Notes: generated by a model not told the origin, from the sequence alone. Counted from the stretch's first letter, positions 27,327-37,752 are shown. The stretch is DNA of 64,000 nt from Acipenser ruthenus (GCF_902713425.1 NC_081198.1:7228492-7292491), one strand, 5' to 3'. Made by a program: numbers and translations.

Positions 27327-28808
27327 TGTTTCATTTTTTTTTAGCCCTGGTTTACAAAAAGCACACAACACAGCTTTAAACATTACATTGTCATTGATAT
27401 AAATTTTAAATAAGTTGTACCACAAGTGGCCAACATATCGGTTTCAAGGACTGTTCTTATGTTACACTAATCACTCAATATAGAAGAGGGAATAGAGCCT
27501 TACAGGGAGGCTAACCTGTGTGCCAGCACACTTGAAGTGAATGAAAGGACTCCTAGCTTTCTCTACCAGCTGCCTCGTGTGGACCTTGTGCAGGATGACT
27601 GCTAAGCTTGTAAAAGAACCTGTGTTACCCTCAACAATAACAACAAGTCTGTAGCCAGTCCACCAGGAAAGAATATTAGCTTGTGTATGAAAGACATCAT
27701 TTTCAACAGACCGATCCAATGATTGCAATTGAAAATAAATACAAAAAATACATTAAAAAAGTATATAGTAGATACCTGTATTTTATACTTTGGTTGCTCA
27801 GAGATAGAAAAATAAACTTATTGGACATGATTTTCTAAGTTCTTGCTCCAGTGAAAAGTTTGCAGCATTTTCTTTTCCAATGTTGCTCCACTTGCCTTCA
27901 TATTCAGACAGCACCTGGTAGTCATTTCAAGCCCCATGAGTCATGGGGCTTGCTGAACAGCCATGGACAATGTCTACAGGCCTGCTCTCAGCACACACCC
28001 AGGGAAATAACTTTTGAAACAGTTAGTAATTTGCAAATGAAAAATAAAAGTAGCTGTCGACAGGCAGACAGATAGAGGTGACTTAAAATAGGGGAACCAG
28101 TTTGCAACAGGAAAGGAAAGAAATCATGAAGAGCATAAACCGCTTGTAATGAAAAGAAGTAAAGATACTTAAACTGGCAGCAAGAATGAGGTTTGAGAGC
28201 CTATTCATAATAATATAATTATTTAATTGAGCAGTTTTAAATGTATTTCTTTTTCAGGTGAAGTCAGGGTTTATTATAGCATACCCATGTACGGTACAGA
28301 GGTAGAACAAAATATCTGAAAAACCTTCAGTATGGTACAAACATTTGTGCAAATGTGCTGCCCCTCACATGACCGAATGGGAACCCCTGACACACATGTA
28401 AAATACAGAAAAGCTGCATTTCCCTGTTTTGTTAATTGTTTTACAACAAATACGTACTCATCCACAACAATAAGTCAGTGCTATTCTGGCTGCCCATATG
28501 CTGGCCTTACACCCTGTGACCAGTGCCGTAGCAGATTTTATCTGTGCTCTAAGCATGGAAAGTGTGAGGTTAGGGGTAACATCTGGATAGAAAACAAAGC
28601 CATGCATATAATATCTAACAACGTTCAAGGTAACTTGGAAGATGACTTCTTTGTTTTTTTTTTTCTTCCAGGTTTCGGTATGGTCCAAGAAATGCAAAGT
28701 GGCTCTGGACAGGAATTCTCCCCTACCTCTGAAGAAAATGTGTTTTTTCAAGTTGGAACTTTTGATCGCTGTTTGAATCAGATCTCTTCAGTCTACACAG
28801 GGACTTGA
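7691..28808 (+). CDS. glis1: GLIS family zinc finger 1, 3' part (7 coding exons)
   Basis: Nuclear Krüppel-like C2H2 transcription factor of the GLI/ZIC/GLIS group. Coding exons: 7691-7852, 10460-10570, 14908-15049, 17131-17290, 25238-25416, 26944-27099 and 28672-28808. All join in frame at GT-AG junctions to give 348 residues plus a TGA stop. The first exon starts inside zinc finger 3 and contains finger 4; the second holds finger 5 ([10 protein letters not shown]...HVKAH). Assignment to GLIS1 rather than GLIS3 rests on the C-terminal region as I recall the human protein: a SGLLPP...HHLSPL-like stretch in the fourth exon, GYQGSF...CFHYGD and FNPHRQNGY in the sixth, and a C-terminus ending [18 protein letters not shown]8 and BEST4 in the same window fit human chromosome 1p, where GLIS1 lies. 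The start, the N-terminal region and fingers 1-2 are off the left edge. The reading frame shows no damage. Confidence 0.93.
9481..9780. repeat. 50-bp minisatellite, six copies
   Basis: Six head-to-tail copies of exactly 50 bp, each starting TGTGTGGTATTGCCTTGCAG (with G, C or T substitutions at a few sites) and containing CTTGATTGGTAGATGAAAG. Copies differ by 0-4 substitutions and no indels. It lies about 680 bp upstream of the finger 5 exon. Confidence 0.97.
9817..9889. repeat. (ATT)n microsatellite
   Basis: About 24 perfect ATT units, shortly after the minisatellite. Confidence 0.97.
10460..10570 (+). CDS. glis1: glis1 exon: zinc finger 5
   Basis: Acceptor cgtgtacag, donor gtaaga, 37 codons, phase 0. 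It encodes [20 protein letters not shown] followed by [17 protein letters not shown]: a complete C2H2 finger with the basic tail that in GLIS/GLI proteins lies next to the nuclear localisation signal. Nearly invariant in the family. Confidence 0.96.
13226..13471 (-). mobile_element. CORE-SINE, tRNA-derived, with L2-like tail
   Basis: Read on the minus strand: a tRNA-like head with B box (GGTTCAAATCC), a core matching the CORE-SINE consensus (GTGTGACCCTGAGCAAGTCA-CTTAACCTCC), and a 3' tail (GTAAGTCGCCTTGGATAAAG-GCGTCTGC) with a short ATT run. Near-identical copies occur at 41376-41623 and 50725-50964. Confidence 0.9.
13656..13765 (+). mobile_element. Tc1-type MITE fragment
   Basis: It starts TACAGCTATGGCCAAACGTT, a Tc1-type terminal repeat, and continues with AATGAAACCTGCTGAATAAT. 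That segment is the reverse complement of the right end of the MITE at 38922-39236. The distal end is missing. Confidence 0.7.
14426..14550 (+). mobile_element. hAT-type terminal fragment
   Basis: CAGGGGTCTCCAACCCTGGT-CCTGGAGAGC is a widespread fish hAT terminal sequence. The opposite end is not visible, so this is a one-ended fragment. Confidence 0.6.
14908..15049 (+). CDS. glis1: glis1 exon after the zinc fingers
   Basis: Acceptor atgatag, donor gtaagg. The exon continues in frame from RKK as [20 protein letters not shown] and ends GLSHDMFTG. The LLNECL stretch corresponds to the post-finger LTECL motif of GLIS1. 142 nt, leaving one base of a split Gly codon. Confidence 0.88.
15050..17130 (+). 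other. glis1 intron
   Basis: About 2.1 kb of non-coding sequence. I found no RNA gene, element or long repeat in it. Confidence 0.7.
17131..17290 (+). CDS. glis1: glis1 exon, proline/serine-rich region
   Basis: Acceptor tgccccctag, donor gtatgt, 160 nt. It completes the split Gly and reads [20 protein letters not shown], later [15 protein letters not shown]. The SGLLPP and HLSPL stretches are the GLIS1-specific landmarks that separate it from GLIS3. Confidence 0.92.
22396..24019. repeat. Two (ATTT)n microsatellites
   Basis: Tetranucleotide ATTT runs at 22396-22439 and 23978-24019. They lie on either side of the hAT-like element, not adjacent to it. Confidence 0.9.
22800..23851. mobile_element. 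Non-autonomous hAT-type element
   Basis: Left end CAGGGGGTTTCAACCTTG, right end CAGTTGAAAACCCCTG: inverted ends of the CAGGGGTTTTCAACtype common in hAT/Charlie elements. They are flanked by 8-bp direct repeats ccatatag (22792-22799) and ctgtatag (23852-23859), which match at 6 of 8 positions. The 1.05-kb interior has no transposase-like ORF. The imperfect target duplication suggests an old insertion. Confidence 0.7.
25238..25416 (+). CDS. glis1: glis1 exon with SPMK motif
   Basis: Acceptor ttcctag, donor gtactc, 179 nt. Translation begins [20 protein letters not shown] and ends [11 protein letters not shown]. The SPMKS...PP stretch is the counterpart of SPLKGLGPP in human GLIS1. A 29-bp piece of this exon (25286-25314) recurs exactly in the following intron at 26445-26473. 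Confidence 0.9.
25417..26943 (+). other. glis1 intron with exon-derived 29-mer
   Basis: About 1.5 kb non-coding. It holds an exact 29-bp copy of exon sequence (26445-26473) joined to a SINE tail (to 26543). Nothing else is recognisable. Confidence 0.75.
26445..26543 (+). mobile_element. SINE 3' tail fused to a glis1 exon fragment
   Basis: 26445-26473 is identical over 29 bp to glis1 exon positions 25286-25314, with abrupt divergence on both sides. It is followed by ATTGTAAGTCGCCCTGGATA-AGGGCGTCTGCTAAG and an (AAT)n run, the L2-like 3' tail of fish tRNA SINEs. The tRNA head of the SINE is absent. Confidence 0.75.
26944..27099 (+). CDS. glis1: glis1 exon, GYQGSF motif
   Basis: Acceptor ttcctatag, donor gtgaag, 156 nt. 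It reads [20 protein letters not shown] and later [15 protein letters not shown]. These are conserved C-terminal GLIS1 blocks and the best paralog-discriminating evidence in the window. Confidence 0.93.
27100..28671 (+). other. glis1 last intron
   Basis: Non-coding, 1.6 kb. A CT/GA palindrome (TCTCTCATGAGAGAGA, around 27247-27265) runs into a (TA)n tract at 27277-27321. Otherwise nothing is recognisable. Confidence 0.7.
28672..28808 (+). CDS. glis1: glis1 terminal coding exon
   Basis: Acceptor ttttcttccag. The exon reads [20 protein letters not shown], then [23 protein letters not shown] and a TGA at 28806-28808. The aromatic/acidic C-terminus matches the C-terminal region that carries transactivation activity in GLIS proteins. 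Confidence 0.93.
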
Positions 28809-29258
28809 AAACAGATTTTAACTCTGGGTCAGGGGACACACCTGCTGTTTAAACCCTCAATTGTATCAATGAGCTTTCTGTTTCTATGAAATTAAATTCT
28901 ATGTTGTTGCTGTTGTTCTATATCCTGTTTGTTTTCTTTCACTGCCGTGGCACTCCATACATATCTGCTTTTTAACTTCTATAGATTTTAGTTTTTAAAA
29001 AATTGCTGTGACGTTTTGTTAAACTTTTTTCGAAAACATTTTCTTTTTCTTAATTGTAGAGAGCATGTTTGTTTGGTATATTTTGGCTTGGAAACACCTT
29101 AAAAAGAATGGGACTTTAAAAAAAACACAGAAAAAAACAAAAACAAAAAACTGCCACCTGTTAATTTGAAATGCTGCAAAATGTATAAAAATGTACAGTT
29201 TGTTTTAAACAATAATCCTAAATTGTTTATATATTTTCAAGTTTTTAAAAGAAATAAA
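28809..29258 (+). other. glis1: glis1 3' UTR with poly(A) signal
   Basis: AT-rich sequence after the stop. The first clear AATAAA lies at 29253-29258 in a T-rich context, giving a 3' UTR of about 0.45 kb; longer forms are possible because the next 600 bp are also AT-rich and free of genes. Confidence 0.6.
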
Positions 29259-29927
29259 ATTGATTCAAGAAGTTGCTTTGTTTTATAATTTAGAAAAAGT
29301 TACATGCATATAGCTTTATAGTATGATGTACAATTTTATATAAAAAGTTTGCCTTTAATATATAGTGAATATGTTCATGTAAGGATCTGCATTTCAAGTA
29401 GGCCTAAAAAACATTTTTTAGCAAAGTATTTCAGTTTTCTGCAGCAAACTTCAGTTGGTTTAGGATAACTCGTTTTTCTACAGTGTTATGCAGCTCTAAG
29501 ATGAGCTACTTTATCTTTAATATACAAAGGCTTTAATGTATATTCATATTTTCAGTGTTTATTTTTCACTGTAAAATTTAAAAACTACCACAATTAGCTC
29601 AGCAGTTCCTGCTCTTCTGTGAGATGACAGAATTAGCTGCAATTGGATTTTTGGGGAGTTTAGGAAACCAAAAAAGGGTCAAAGGGTGACTTTTTCTGTT
29701 ATTAGATCCACATGGTGCAGCGTTTTGTGCAAAATTGACGTGTGTATGTGTGCTGGGTAGTGAAATGAGCTCAAATCAAAAGAGCTTTATTTCGAAGAAT
29801 CTTTGAAGTGCTGAAAGGCTAAACTGTCAATTTTTATAAACTGCAGAATTAATGTTTGTTTCTAGAGAAAAGAAATGTATTTAACCAAAAGTATCCATTT
29901 TGTTCAAAACACCTACATTGATTCCTA

Positions 29928-29928
<1 letters not shown>

Positions 29929-30010
<82 letters not shown>
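29929..30010. repeat. (TG)n(TA)n microsatellite
   Basis: About 16 bp of GT followed by about 65 bp of pure (TA)n, ending at the left terminus of the DD34E element. Confidence 0.95.
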
Positions 30011-30013
<3 letters not shown>

Positions 30014-31627
30014 TGCCTTGCAAAAGTATTCAGACCCCTGACCAGTTCTCTCATATTACTGAATTACAAATGGTACATTGAAATTTCGTCCTGTTTCATA
30101 TTTTATTTTACTGAAACTCAAAATCAATTATTGTAAGGTGACATTGGTTTTATGTTGGGAAATATTTTAAGAAAAATAAAAAATTGAAATATCTTGCTTG
30201 CATAAGTATTCAACCTCTGTGCTGTGGAAGCTCCCAGTTTACACCGATGAAAGAAATTGCCCTAACGAGGACACAATTACCTTACCATTGGCCTCCACCT
30301 GTGAACCATTAAAGTTGCTGTCACATTTTCTGGATAAAAAACCCACTGTTGAAGGATCATTGGTCAGGCTGTGAATCTGAAGGAAAATGAAGACCAAAGA
30401 GCATTCTACAGAAGTTAGAGATAAAGTAATACAAATGCATAGATTAGGGAAAGGGTACAAAATAATATCCAAGTGTTTGGATATCCCAGTGAGCACAGTT
30501 GGATCAATAATCAGGAAGTGGAAGCTGCATCACGCCACCCAGGCACTGCCAAGAAAAGGCCGTCCCTCAAAACTCAGCGCTCAAAGAAGAAGGAGACTTG
30601 TGAGAGAAGCCACAGAGAGGCCAACAATCACTTTGAAGGAGCTACAGAGTTCAGTGGCTGGGAGTGGAGTAATGGTGCACCAGTCAACCATATCAAGAGC
30701 TCTGCATAACACTGGCCTGTATGGGAGGGTGGCAAGAAAGAAGCCGTTACTCAAAAAGTACCATCTGAAAGCACCTCTGGAGTTTGCCAGAAAGCATGAG
30801 AGTGACCCAGCTGCGATGTGGGAAAAGGTTTTGTGGTCAGATGAGACCAAGATAGAGCTTTTTGGCCAAAACTCAAAGCGCTATGTGTGGTGCAAACCTA
30901 ACACTGCCCATGCCTCAAGATACACCATCCCTACAGTGAAGTATGGTGGTGACAGCATCATGCTGTGGGGATGTTTCTCATCAGCAGGGACTGGGCATCT
31001 TGTTAAAATTGAAGTAAGAATGGATGGAGCAAAATACAGGGAAATACTGCAAGAGAACCTGCTTCAGTCCGCTGAAAAACTGAAGCTTGCGAGGAAATTC
31101 ACCAATCAGCAGGACAATGATCCCAAGCACAAGGTCAAAGCAACATTGGAGTGGCTCAAGAACAAAAAGGTGAATGTCCTATAGTGGCCCAGTCAAAGTC
31201 CTGATCTCAATCCCATTGAGAATCTGTGGCACTATTTGAAAATTGCGGTCCACAAGCGTCGTCCAACCAACCTGAACAACCTGGAGCAAATCTGCCAAGA
31301 AGAATGGGCCAAAATCACTCCGACACTGTGTGCAAAGCTGGTACATACTTACCCCAAAAGACTTAAAGCTGTTATTGCAGCGAAAGGTGGCTCTACCAAA
31401 TATTAATGTGTGGGGGTTGAAGACTTATGCAAGCAAGATATTTCAGTTTTTTATTTTTCTTAAAAATATTTCCCAACATAAAACCAATATCACCTTACAA
31501 TAATTGATTTTGAGTTTCAGTGTTTTAAAATAAAATACCAAACAGAACGAAATTTCAATGTACCATTTGTAATTCAGTAATATAAGAGAATTGGTCAGGG
31601 GTCTGAATACTTTTGCAAGGCACTGTA
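30011..31627 (+). mobile_element. Tc1-type DNA transposon, DD34E, long terminal repeats, one stop
   Basis: About 1.6 kb with unusually long inverted repeats of about 200 bp. The left end starts AGTGCCTTGCAAAAGTATTC and is mirrored at the right end by GAATACTTTTGCAAGGCACT; the sub-terminal parts also pair (30120-30215 with 31425-31530). TA flanks both sides. The central transposase frame runs from 30387 to a TAA near 31406, broken once. Confidence 0.9.
30387..31407 (+). pseudogene. Tc1-type transposase, DD34E, one in-frame stop
   Basis: 30387-31184 encodes 265 residues: helix-turn-helix region (MKTKEHSTEVRDKVIQMHRL on), WSDETKIELFG with the first catalytic D, and QQDNDPKHK with the second. 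A TAG at 31182-31184 interrupts the frame just before [15 protein letters not shown], which carries the catalytic E; the frame then continues to GGSTKY and a stop. Counting through the stop gives 34 residues between D and E. The TAG most likely replaced CAG, since Gln or Glu is usual there. This is a plain DNA transposon copy, recently inactivated. Confidence 0.9.
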
Positions 31628-31635
31628 ATATATAT

Positions 31636-33206
31636 ACAGTACTGTGCAAAAGTTTTAGGCAGGTGTGAAAAAATGCTGTAAAGTAAGAATGCTTTCAAAA
31701 ATAGACATGTTAATAGTTTATATTTATCAATTAACAAAATGCAAAGTGAGTGAACAGAAGTAAAATCTACATCAAATCAATATTTGGTGTGACCACCCTT
31801 TGCCTTCAAAACAGCATCAATTCTTCTAGGTACACTTGCACACAGTTTTTGAAGGAACTCGGCAGGTAGGTTGGCCCAAACATCTTGGAGAACTAACCAC
31901 AGTTCTTCTGTGGATTTAGGCAGCCTCAGTTGCTTCATGTAATCCCAGACAGGCTCGATGATGTTGAGATCAGGGCTCTGTGGGGGCCATACCATTACTT
32001 CCAGGACTCCTTGTTCTTCTTTACGCTGAAGATAGTTCTTAATGACTTTCGCTGTATGTTTGGGGTCGTTGTCATGCTGCAGAATAAATTTGGGGCCAAT
32101 CAGATGCCTCCCTGATGGTATTGCATGATGGATAAGTATCTGCCTGTACTTCTCAGCATTGAGGAGACCATTAATTCTGACCAAATCCCCAACTCCATTT
32201 GCAGAAATGCAGCCCCAAACTTGCAAGGAACCTCCACCATGCTTCACTGTTGCCTGCAGACACTCATTCGTGTAGCGCTCTCCAGCCCTTCGGCGAACAA
32301 ACTGCCTTCTGCTACAGCCAAATATTTCAAATTTTGACTCATCAGTCCATAGCACCTGCTGCCATTTTTCTGCACCCCAGTTCCTGTGTTTTCATGCATA
32401 GTTGAGTCGCTTGTTTCCATGTCGGAGGTATGGCTTTTTGGCCGCAAGTCTTCCATGAAGGCCACTTCTGACCAGACTTCTCCAGACAGTAGATGGGTGT
32501 ACCAATGTCTCACTGTTTTCTGCCAATTCTGAGCTGATGGCACTGCTGGACATCTTCCGATTGCGAAGGGAAGTAAGCATGATGTGTCTTTCATCTGCTG
32601 CAGTAAGTTTCCTTGGCTGGCCACTGCGTCTACGGTCCTCAACGTTGCCCGTTTCTTTGTGCTTCTTCAAAAGAGCTTGGACAGCACATCTGGAAACCCC
32701 TGTCTGCCTTGAAATTTCTGCCTGGGAGAGACCTTGCTGATGCAGTATAACTACCATGTGTCTTGTTGCTGTGCTCAGTCTTGTCATGGTGTATGACTTT
32801 TGACAGTGAACTGTCTTCAGCAACCTCACCTTGTTAGCTGAGTTTGGCTGTTCCTCACCCAGTTTTATTCCTCCTACACAGCTGTTTCTGTTTCAGTTAA
32901 TGATTGTGTTTCAACCTACATATTGAATTGATGATCATTAGCACCTGTTTGGTATAATTGTTTAATCATACACCTGACTATATGCCTACAAAATCCCTGA
33001 CTTTGTGCAAGTGTACCTAGAAGAATTGATGCTGTTTTGAAGGCAAAGGGTGGTCACACCAAATATGGATTTGATTTAGATTTTTCTTCTGTTCACTCAC
33101 TTTGCATTTAGTTAATTGATAAATAGAATCTATTAACATGTCTATTTTTGAAAGCATTCTTACTTTACAGCATTTTTTCACACCTGCCTAAAACTTTTGC
33201 ACAGTA

Positions 33207-33211
<5 letters not shown>
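31636..33211 (-). mobile_element. Tc1-type DNA transposon, DD38E, long terminal repeats, one stop
   Basis: About 1.57 kb. Ends are ACAGTACTGTGCAAAAGTTT and its complement; inverted repeats extend about 200 bp and run into the 3' coding region (31637-31840 mirrors 33005-33210, including the codons for the end of the protein). It abuts the DD34E element with only about 10 bp of TA-rich spacer and is followed by (TA)n. Confidence 0.9.
31777..32829 (-). pseudogene. Tc1-type transposase, DD38E, one in-frame stop
   Basis: Two open segments in one frame: 32392-32829 (DNA-binding half, with MTRLSTATRHMVVILHQQGL and a SGQPRKL hook) and 31777-32391 (catalytic half: WTDESKFEIFG, QHDNDPKHTA, SPDLNIIEPVW, ending KAKGGHTKY). 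They are separated by a single TGA at 32392-32394 where related copies have Arg, so a CGA-to-TGA transition is likely. 38 residues lie between the second D and the E, as in the intact element at 306-1932, but the ends differ and it is a separate subfamily. Confidence 0.88.

Positions 33212-33269
<58 letters not shown>
33211..33269. repeat. (TA)n microsatellite
   Basis: About 58 bp of pure AT repeat, directly at the right end of the DD38E element. Confidence 0.95.
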
Positions 33270-33271
<2 letters not shown>

Positions 33272-35278
33272 TATACACACATCAATGTAGGTGTTTTAAA
33301 CAAAATTGATACTTATTTTGGTTTATATTATATGCTCTTTAATTATTATTATTATTAATACAGAACTATTCTTATACATCAAAAAATGATTAGATGCCTA
33401 ATATTGTATCCTAAAAGATACAAATGTGAAATCACCATTAATTTTTAAGCATATCGAATACATTTTTGACTAACTAACTGGAAGTTACATTTTCTTTAAA
33501 TGTGTTTGTCATTTTTTTATGGTCAACGACAAGTAGGGAAGCTGAGAATACCAAGAAACAAAATGATGTATTTATTATACATGTGAAGTCAGCAAAAAAA
33601 CTTTTACAGTGTTTTCCATAGTGACAACAACTAGCCATTTCTTAAGCTTTGTACTTTGAACTGGGAAGTGCAAATCCTTGATATCAACCAACTTGTCAAT
33701 TAATTCATAATCTTACTCATGCAAGCTATTCACTGAAGCAAAGGATTTGATTTCTGGGACAGATGTAAAACTAAATGAAACATAATCCATTAACACAAAG
33801 ATTTTGGCTAATGCTTTCATCCGTGTTGGGACCCTGAAAAATGAATGTAGCAAATGACGGAATACGGACGAAAGCACTAGACTTCTTACAGCATACATTC
33901 TGAAAAATACTGGAACAGGATGCTAATTCATATAACACAATAGGAGGCATTCTCTGCATGTTGTCTTCTTCAAGTGAATTGTGTAATCCAGGCAGAAGCA
34001 AGAGGAAATGCACCAAGTTATTGCATCATCTCAACAGCTCTTTTGTAAAATGGACGGTTTCAATATTGTTCTTTCCATTACTGACCTACTGTAGCAGAAT
34101 ATGTGATGCACCATCAAATTGGAATGTATTACAAGGAAAAGATGATCCCTAACTTGAGTAAGAATACATAGCCGAAAGCTACATGCCAGAGAAGAAGCAA
34201 GTTCACATGTGCTGGAATGTTTTCCTATGGTCTTCCAAAAAAGAAGGAAAAAAAATACAATTTTCTCAAATCAGAAAACAGTCTACAAAAGCACGAGTTA
34301 TTAAAATGCTTTCACTGGGGTAAATACTGGAGATGGGCTAGAATTCAAGACTGTGGCACAGTATCAAAATGTAAAGGAGTTTTAGAAATTATTCCATAAA
34401 ATCATGCCTGCCATGGACTTCTGTTCACCATACCGGCATGTTTAGTTTTGAAAGAAGTGCATGTATTTTTATATTTTAATTAAATGATGCCCGGTGTGGT
34501 GTTAGTTTGTGGTATGCGTTAAAACGTGGTACACCGTGCACTATGCTTGCCCAGGCATGCGCAAATGATTTTAGCTCAGAAAAAAAGGAGATACGATGCA
34601 ACGAGTTTGCCCCTTAAAGTTATTTTTAATATCATGTTTTTCACAATTTAGCCCATTTATGTGACTTTAATTGATGTGCAACAAATTGGGTTATCTAAAA
34701 TTGTAAACATAGACGATTTTCTGGGTGAAGTACAGTTTGTCTTGTTTGCAGAGATTTGGGCAGTAGTCAGTGGGCAGTGTACCATTTGCTGGCGTTAAAC
34801 GGGTATCACACGAGAATAAAGAAGGCTCCCCATTTGCACGTCTTACTTTCAGGTAGTCTGTACACTTGCACTTCCTACAGTAAGTCATTTCACCAGTAGA
34901 GTAAAAATATGTTATTAATATATGTGGATCTATCAAGTATAGATTCATGACAGAGAGTTCGTTGTTATAAAGTGACCTGTGTCCAGTATTGAAAAATTCA
35001 GGTTCTTAAAAATAAATTCCAAGGGTTAAATGAAAAGATACTATAAAATATGTTATATGGACGAAGACCTAATGTCAATAAAATCTTTTTACTTTTTCCC
35101 CCATGGTATTGTTTTCATAAAGGAGAATATCACAGTACTTAGTCTGCCATCTCGTGGATAATTGTGAAAATGACTGGTGATAATATTCTTATAACACAGA
35201 ACACATGGTTCTAAATATTGGCTTCCATTGGAACATTTTTTTTTCTTTTTTTTAAATACATAAAAAAGCTGTTTGAAA

Positions 35279-35387
<109 letters not shown>

Positions 35388-36558
35388 TTTTGAAAGCCAA
35401 TGTGTTGATATAATGATTTGCCATGGAGCACTCAAGAGTGTTCACCTTTATGTGTTTGTTATATATTTTGGACGGGATAAAAGTTACTTCCTTATGGTGA
35501 GAACGGAGGGTGACGTTCATGTCAGGTCTAGCTGGCAGGGTACGGCCGTGTGTAAAATACCCACCTGATGTAAGTAATTAGATCATTGCCAATCTGCACA
35601 AAATGTCATTTCACCTTCACATTTAAACAAAACTGATTTGAAAGCTACTGTAGGAAATCTGGACTTGTGAATGGGTTTGATTGCAGAATATTCATTAATT
35701 AATTAACTCAAAGTGTGAATCTGAGTATATGAAATTGATTTAAGAAGCATGTTTTCACACGGCAGGCCTACTTTTGCAATTTTCTTTTGTGTGCACGCAT
35801 CTTATTCAGAGAGTAACGTACCTGGTTGAACTGTCGAAAGGTCAACACAGGGCGGCGCTGAAGCGAACGTAAACAACAGTAGCGAATCCGAGCGCATCAT
35901 AATAATAAAAAAGGCTGGATAATCTAGCTATGAACTTCGGCTATAGAGACACGCGGTAAAAACCCAGACTGGCGTGTGAGTTTATAGAATTGTTTTAATT
36001 GTGTTTAATGGAATTCCAGCGGCTATCCTCATTTATATTGCCGTTGCAAGATGCATATCGGGGACCAACTGAGCGTTCCGTGTATGTGTTCAGATAATAT
36101 CACCATCATCATCATCATCATAAAACTTAAATTGTATGCATCTGGTTTGACTGCAAGTGTAATACTGTTAGTGTAAATGCGACATATGATGCAGGCAAAA
36201 CAATTGTAGCCTTGGTCCAAAATCAAACAGAAGCAGAAACAGAAACAGATTGTTACTAAATCTGTATACATCTACCCTGAGTTGTACAGTTGTTGGCAGT
36301 TTGACTGGGGATTCGACGTGTTAGTGATTAACAATGAAAAAAGTAACTATAAATCTGCCACTTGTCTAAACGAACAACACATATGAAACGCGGTTGTGCT
36401 ATGAGGTTCACATTTCAAGAGCATAAAGACCATGGAAGAAAAACCACACTTCAATAAACCAGTTTAATGTAACCAACTTGGTAACTGCTAAAAAAAAAAA
36501 AAAAAGAAACGCGTTTTAGAGTGTATAAATTCATTTGAAAAAAAAGAAACAAAAGAAA

Positions 36559-36812
36559 CAAGGACCAGGGGTCACAAATGGAGATTAGATAAAGGGGCAT
36601 TCACAACAGAAAATAGGAGGCACTTTTTTACACAGAGAATTGTGAGGGTTTGGAACCAACTCCCCAGTAATGCTGTTGAAGCTGACACCCTGGGATCCTT
36701 CAAGAAGCTGCTTGATGAGATTCTGGGATCAATAAGCTACTAACAACCAAACGAGCAAGATGGGCTGAATGGGGCCTCCTCTTGTTTGTAAACGTTCTTA
36801 TGTTCTTATGTT
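36559..36812 (+). mobile_element. L2/CR1-type LINE 3' end
   Basis: 5'-truncated. It encodes the C-terminal end of a reverse transcriptase polyprotein, RIVRVWNQLPSNAVEADTLG then SFKKLLDEILGSISY and a stop at about 36741, followed by a short 3' UTR ending in TTATGTTC repeats, as in L2-clade LINEs. The frame is open from about 36560. Confidence 0.85.
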
Positions 36813-37752
36813 CATACTGAAGGGCCGCTGGCAATGTATTTTGCTACACATTCTAACAGTAGATACCGTAACAAGGTTACTAAACGGTATGTTAGCGCTG
36901 TATCTACAGTGTAAAATGGTTATTTATTTAGACTTAAAATATAAACAGTATTGCTATAGGTATTATTACTTCTAAAGAGCGAATATGTATGTAATGCTAT
37001 ACAAAGAATTACAAACAAAATTATTCATAGAGGTACACGTACAAAATTCAGTATGCTTACTTTTATTTATACGTTTTAAATTACATAGACTGGTACTGTG
37101 AATAGATACTGTGTGAATGAGGGTACACTGCAAGAAAATTCTACTTCTGATTACATTTCTCCTGGAGGGGGGGATACTTTTCATTAATGAGATCATTTAA
37201 ACAACCATGGTATAAACAGAATATACTTCCCTTCTTTATTGTTTTCCTGAAGTGACAGTCCCTAATAAATAAATAAATACCGCACTGTGTCAATACGCTG
37301 GATTTAGGGACGGAGCTGTAATGCAGACTGCAGGTACAGTATTAGGAGTATAATCAGATACTGCCATCTTGTGGAATAATGGTGAAAGACGAAATTGTAT
37401 AAGTAGACCTAATATGGCCAAATAAAGTACTTAGACCGAAATGGGGTTGTCCAATATAAGAAATTTGAAGAAAAAAGATCCCATTTGGCAAATCAATTTG
37501 CCACGTTTTCGGCATCTATCTCTGTTCTTGTGAAACCTTCCCTGCGGTGGTTTGAGTAAACGGGTTGAACTTCTGATAACTTCTATGATTACACGGTTTT
37601 AAATCAAATCTGCCCTATCATGCATGCTGTAATAAAAGCCAAGCAGATGTATGCGATGAGATCATTTACTTTTTGGATAAAGACTAATTTTACCCTTTCA
37701 TACCACTCAGATATGAAGTAATTTAAGAAAATCTGAATTGAAATAAGAAAAA

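Larger units (their letters stand above)
29881..33325. repeat. Outer inverted repeat framing two transposons
   Basis: 29881-29922 and 33281-33325 are inverted copies of about 42-45 bp, sharing AAAACACCTACATTGAT and AACCAAAA and differing by a few substitutions and a small gap. A short TG run and (TA)n follow inward on both sides. Between them lie the DD34E and DD38E elements. Confidence 0.8.

Noticed and set aside
7691-28808. Assignment to GLIS3 instead of GLIS1
   Set aside because: The zinc fingers alone fit both, but the SGLLPP, HLSPL, GYQGSF and FNP-x-NGY blocks fit GLIS1, and chromosome 1p neighbours RPS8/BEST4 support it.
34691-34948. 85-aa minus-strand ORF with several cysteines
   Set aside because: The cysteine pattern looks suggestive but matches no family I know; single short ORF in repeat-rich intergenic DNA with no supporting signal.
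35810-35980. Possible CpG-rich first exon or promoter
   Set aside because: Slightly GC-richer with a GTGAG donor-like site, but no coding exon follows in frame, and a diverged related segment near 38040-38100 suggests a repeat.
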